This document shows, piece after piece, positions 21,081 to 22,348 of a stretch of DNA of 22,348 nt. Location: contig CAMXNV010000010.1 of assembly GCA_947245315.1 (NCBI GenBank), forward strand, positions 1 through 22,348, given 5' to 3'. A model generated the notes under the pieces. It was not told the DNA's origin, searched no databases, and worked only from the letters and a program-made list of their open reading frames with translations. Numbering within the stretch: position 1 is the stretch's first letter; every line of letters begins with the position of its first letter. The position numbers were made by a program, and so were the translations under genes. This DNA comes from an uncultured Oscillibacter sp. Lineage in GTDB: Bacteria; Bacillota; Clostridia; Oscillospirales; Oscillospiraceae.

Positions 21081-22202
21081 CTATCTTCTGCGCCCTGCGC
21101 CGCCGCCGAAGGAACCTCCGCCGAAACCGCCGGACCGTCCGCCCCGCCCGGCTCCGCCGCCGAAGGAACCTCCGCCGAAACCGCCGGACCGTCCGCCCCG
21201 TCCGGCGCCGCCGCCGAAGCTGCCTCCGCCGAAACCGCCGGGCCGTCCGCTCCGTCCGGCTCCGCCGCCGAAACTGCCTCCGCCGAAGCCGCCGGGCCCG
21301 CCGCCGAAGCTCCCCGGGCCGCCGAAGGGCCCGCCGCCAAAGCCCCCGGGCCCTCTGGGGGGCCGCTTAGGCGGGGGAGGCGGAGGAGGCCGCCGGGGAC
21401 GCCGGGGGCGGCCCCAGAAGACGGGGTAGTATATGGGCCGGGGGATGCCGATGACCGTGGGGCCGTAATAGCGCCGCCGGTAGCTCCGGTAGCGCATACC
21501 GTCCAGCAGCACCCAGAGCACCAGCAGGACCACCACCAGCGTCACCAGCCCCCAGACCACGGACCCCAGGGCCACCGTCACGCCGGTGGACTGGTAGCCC
21601 CCGGAGAGGGACTGGTAGTTTCCCATAGAGGCCGCCGGGGGCGGGGCCTCGGAGACCGTCACGCCGTAGAGGCCCGCCAGGTAGGCCGTCAGGCCGTCGA
21701 AGGTGACCCGGACCCCCTCGTCATAGCGCTTGGCGGCAAAATAGGACTCCATGGTGTTGTACAGGATGTCCTCCAGCCGCGTCTGCTGGCCGGAGGAGAA
21801 GCCGCCGCCCCAGGTGATATAATAGTCCCCGTCCGGCGCGCCGTTGTACTCGTTCTCCAGGGCCAGGATCAGCAGGACGCCGTTGTTCCGCTCCCGGGAG
21901 CCCACTCCCAGGTCCCGGAACATCCGCTCGGCGTAGTCCCCGATCTCCTCGTTCCCGGTGGTCCGCACCACGTCCACGGCGATCTGGGCCCCGGTCTGGG
22001 CGAAGAGGGAGGCGTTCATGGCCTCGATATACTCGGCGGTGTCCTGAGAGACGGCCCCGCCCTCGTTGTGGATCAAGTAGAGGAAGTCCCCGGTCAGGGC
22101 GGCCTCCGCGCTGGGCTTCCTGGCCTGCCCCAGCAGGAGCCCCGCCAGGATGGCCAGGACCATGACGGCGGCGGCCATGGAGCGCTTTTGCAGAAATTTC
22201 AT
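21081..22202 (-). CDS. TPM-domain membrane protein with a glycine-rich repeat tail
   Basis: A 373-residue TPM-domain protein (YgcG-like). A signal-anchor hydrophobic stretch is at about 9-25. An exported TPM domain follows (about 40-185), with ALFAQTGAQIAVDVV-like and RNNGVLLILALE motifs and a YYITWGGG segment. A second membrane helix is at about 207-234 (VVWGLVTLVVVLLVLWVLL). The basic cytoplasmic or surface tail has a run of seven prolines (RRPPPPPPPKRPP) and ends in four near-identical copies of an 18-residue unit, GGFGGGSFGGGAGRGGRS. Related TPM proteins often end in Gly-rich tails, so the tail is real, though its copy number probably varies. Some TPM proteins are phosphatases; the role here is unknown. 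The ATG follows GAGGAATAA. Confidence 0.88.
   Translation of the reverse strand: MKFLQKRSMAAAVMVLAILAGLLLGQARKPSAEAALTGDFLYLIHNEGGAVSQDTAEYIEAMNASLFAQTGAQIAVDVVRTTGNEEIGDYAERMFRDLGVGSRERNNGVLLILALENEYNGAPDGDYYITWGGGFSSGQQTRLEDILYNTMESYFAAKRYDEGVRVTFDGLTAYLAGLYGVTVSEAPPPAASMGNYQSLSGGYQSTGVTVALGSVVWGLVTLVVVLLVLWVLLDGMRYRSYRRRYYGPTVIGIPRPIYYPVFWGRPRRPRRPPPPPPPKRPPRGPGGFGGGPFGGPGSFGGGPGGFGGGSFGGGAGRSGRPGGFGGGSFGGGAGRGGRSGGFGGGSFGGGAGRGGRSGGFGGGSFGGGAGRRR
21084..21294. repeat. 54-bp tandem repeats coding the glycine-rich tail
   Basis: Four units of 54 bp, with boundaries near 21133, 21187 and 21241. The first is partial and contains the stop codon. The middle units are nearly identical in DNA as well as protein, which suggests recent duplication by slippage. 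All keep the reading frame. Confidence 0.85.
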
Positions 22203-22240
22203 AGGCTTATTCCTCGGTTCTATGGATGTCGGTGGGTGCG

Positions 22241-22274
22241 TTGTAGGGGCGGACCTGTGTGTCCGCCCTTCTAT
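22241..22274. repeat. Dispersed palindromic repeat, GGAC-stem type, right copy
   Basis: Exact inverted copy of 13-46 (34 of 34 bp). It lies 38 bp upstream of the TPM gene start. The adjacent CCTCGGTTCTATGGA (22212-22226) also occurs at 6017-6031, next to another member of the same family. Confidence 0.75.
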
Positions 22275-22296
22275 GGGGAGTACCGGGGTCCCGGGA

Positions 22297-22333
22297 GAAA
22301 TGGCCTGACCTGGGGGTCAGGCCCCACAGGGTG
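22297..22333. repeat. Palindromic repeat (GGCCTGAC stem), right copy
   Basis: Identical over 37 bp to 5653-5689. The following GGTCTATCGATAGAAG resembles the sequence after the other copy, but the window ends here, so the rest of the module cannot be seen. Confidence 0.75.
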
Positions 22334-22348
22334 GTCTATCGATAGAAG

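Noticed and set aside
21084..21294. CRISPR-like regular repeat
   Set aside because: The units are contiguous 54-bp coding repeats with no spacers and in frame with the TPM gene.
13..22274. The edge repeats as ends of one large transposon
   Set aside because: They enclose ordinary conserved housekeeping genes in ancestral order, and a further near copy lies inside. They are dispersed intergenic repeats.

Overview
The window looks like the chromosome of a high-GC, spore-forming Clostridia species, most likely an Oscillospiraceae gut anaerobe of the Flavonifractor/Lawsonibacter/Oscillibacter type. This is inferred from three things: strong G/C third-position bias, gene content and order that are classically Firmicutes (yabM-mazG-rqcP-yabP-yabQ-divIC-yabR and recJ-rel-dtd), and sporulation genes beside anaerobe-type housekeeping genes. 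Nearly everything is transcribed leftward (minus strand). The two exceptions are a hybrid histidine kinase at the left edge and a DegV protein near the right edge. No tRNA, rRNA, CRISPR array, transposase gene or prophage was seen.

Layout, left to right. (1) 104-2749: an orphan hybrid sensor kinase with two receiver domains, converging on hpf (ribosome hibernation) across a shared terminator. (2) 3349-3860: a gene-free stretch holding a 164-bp near-palindromic element with TA-flanked ends (candidate MITE), a structured segment with an isolated perfect Shine-Dalgarno sequence, and two oppositely directed terminators. (3) 3861-9523: the division/sporulation/translation-quality block yabR-divIC-yabQ-yabP, then rqcP, HU, mazG and a SpoVB/YabM flippase. 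It is split by a 786-bp gap packed with small palindromic repeats. (4) 9688-10930: purine nucleoside phosphorylase and a zinc-ribbon protein. (5) 11211-15150: a uridine-kinase-like enzyme, hemZ, a glyoxalase-II-like hydrolase, an unrecognised 138-residue protein and dtd. (6) 15151-15525: a gap with an 11-bp tandem repeat and a strongly folded 184-nt element directly after rel. (7) 15526-19798: rel and recJ, one base apart, behind a very good promoter. (8) 20073-22202: degV, and a TPM-domain membrane protein with a repetitive glycine-rich tail.

The genes form three functional groups: growth-rate and stringent control (rel, hpf, rqcP, dtd), cell-envelope and spore building (divIC, yabP, yabQ, YabM flippase), and nucleotide/nucleic-acid upkeep (recJ, mazG, punA, the uridine-kinase-like protein, HU). 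I found no clearly new multi-gene system. The least explained material is non-coding: the 164-bp hairpin element, the 184-nt structured element, a hairpin-plus-tail repeat placed at gene 3' ends that in one case supplies the stop codon, and a family of palindromes whose stems differ but stay complementary.
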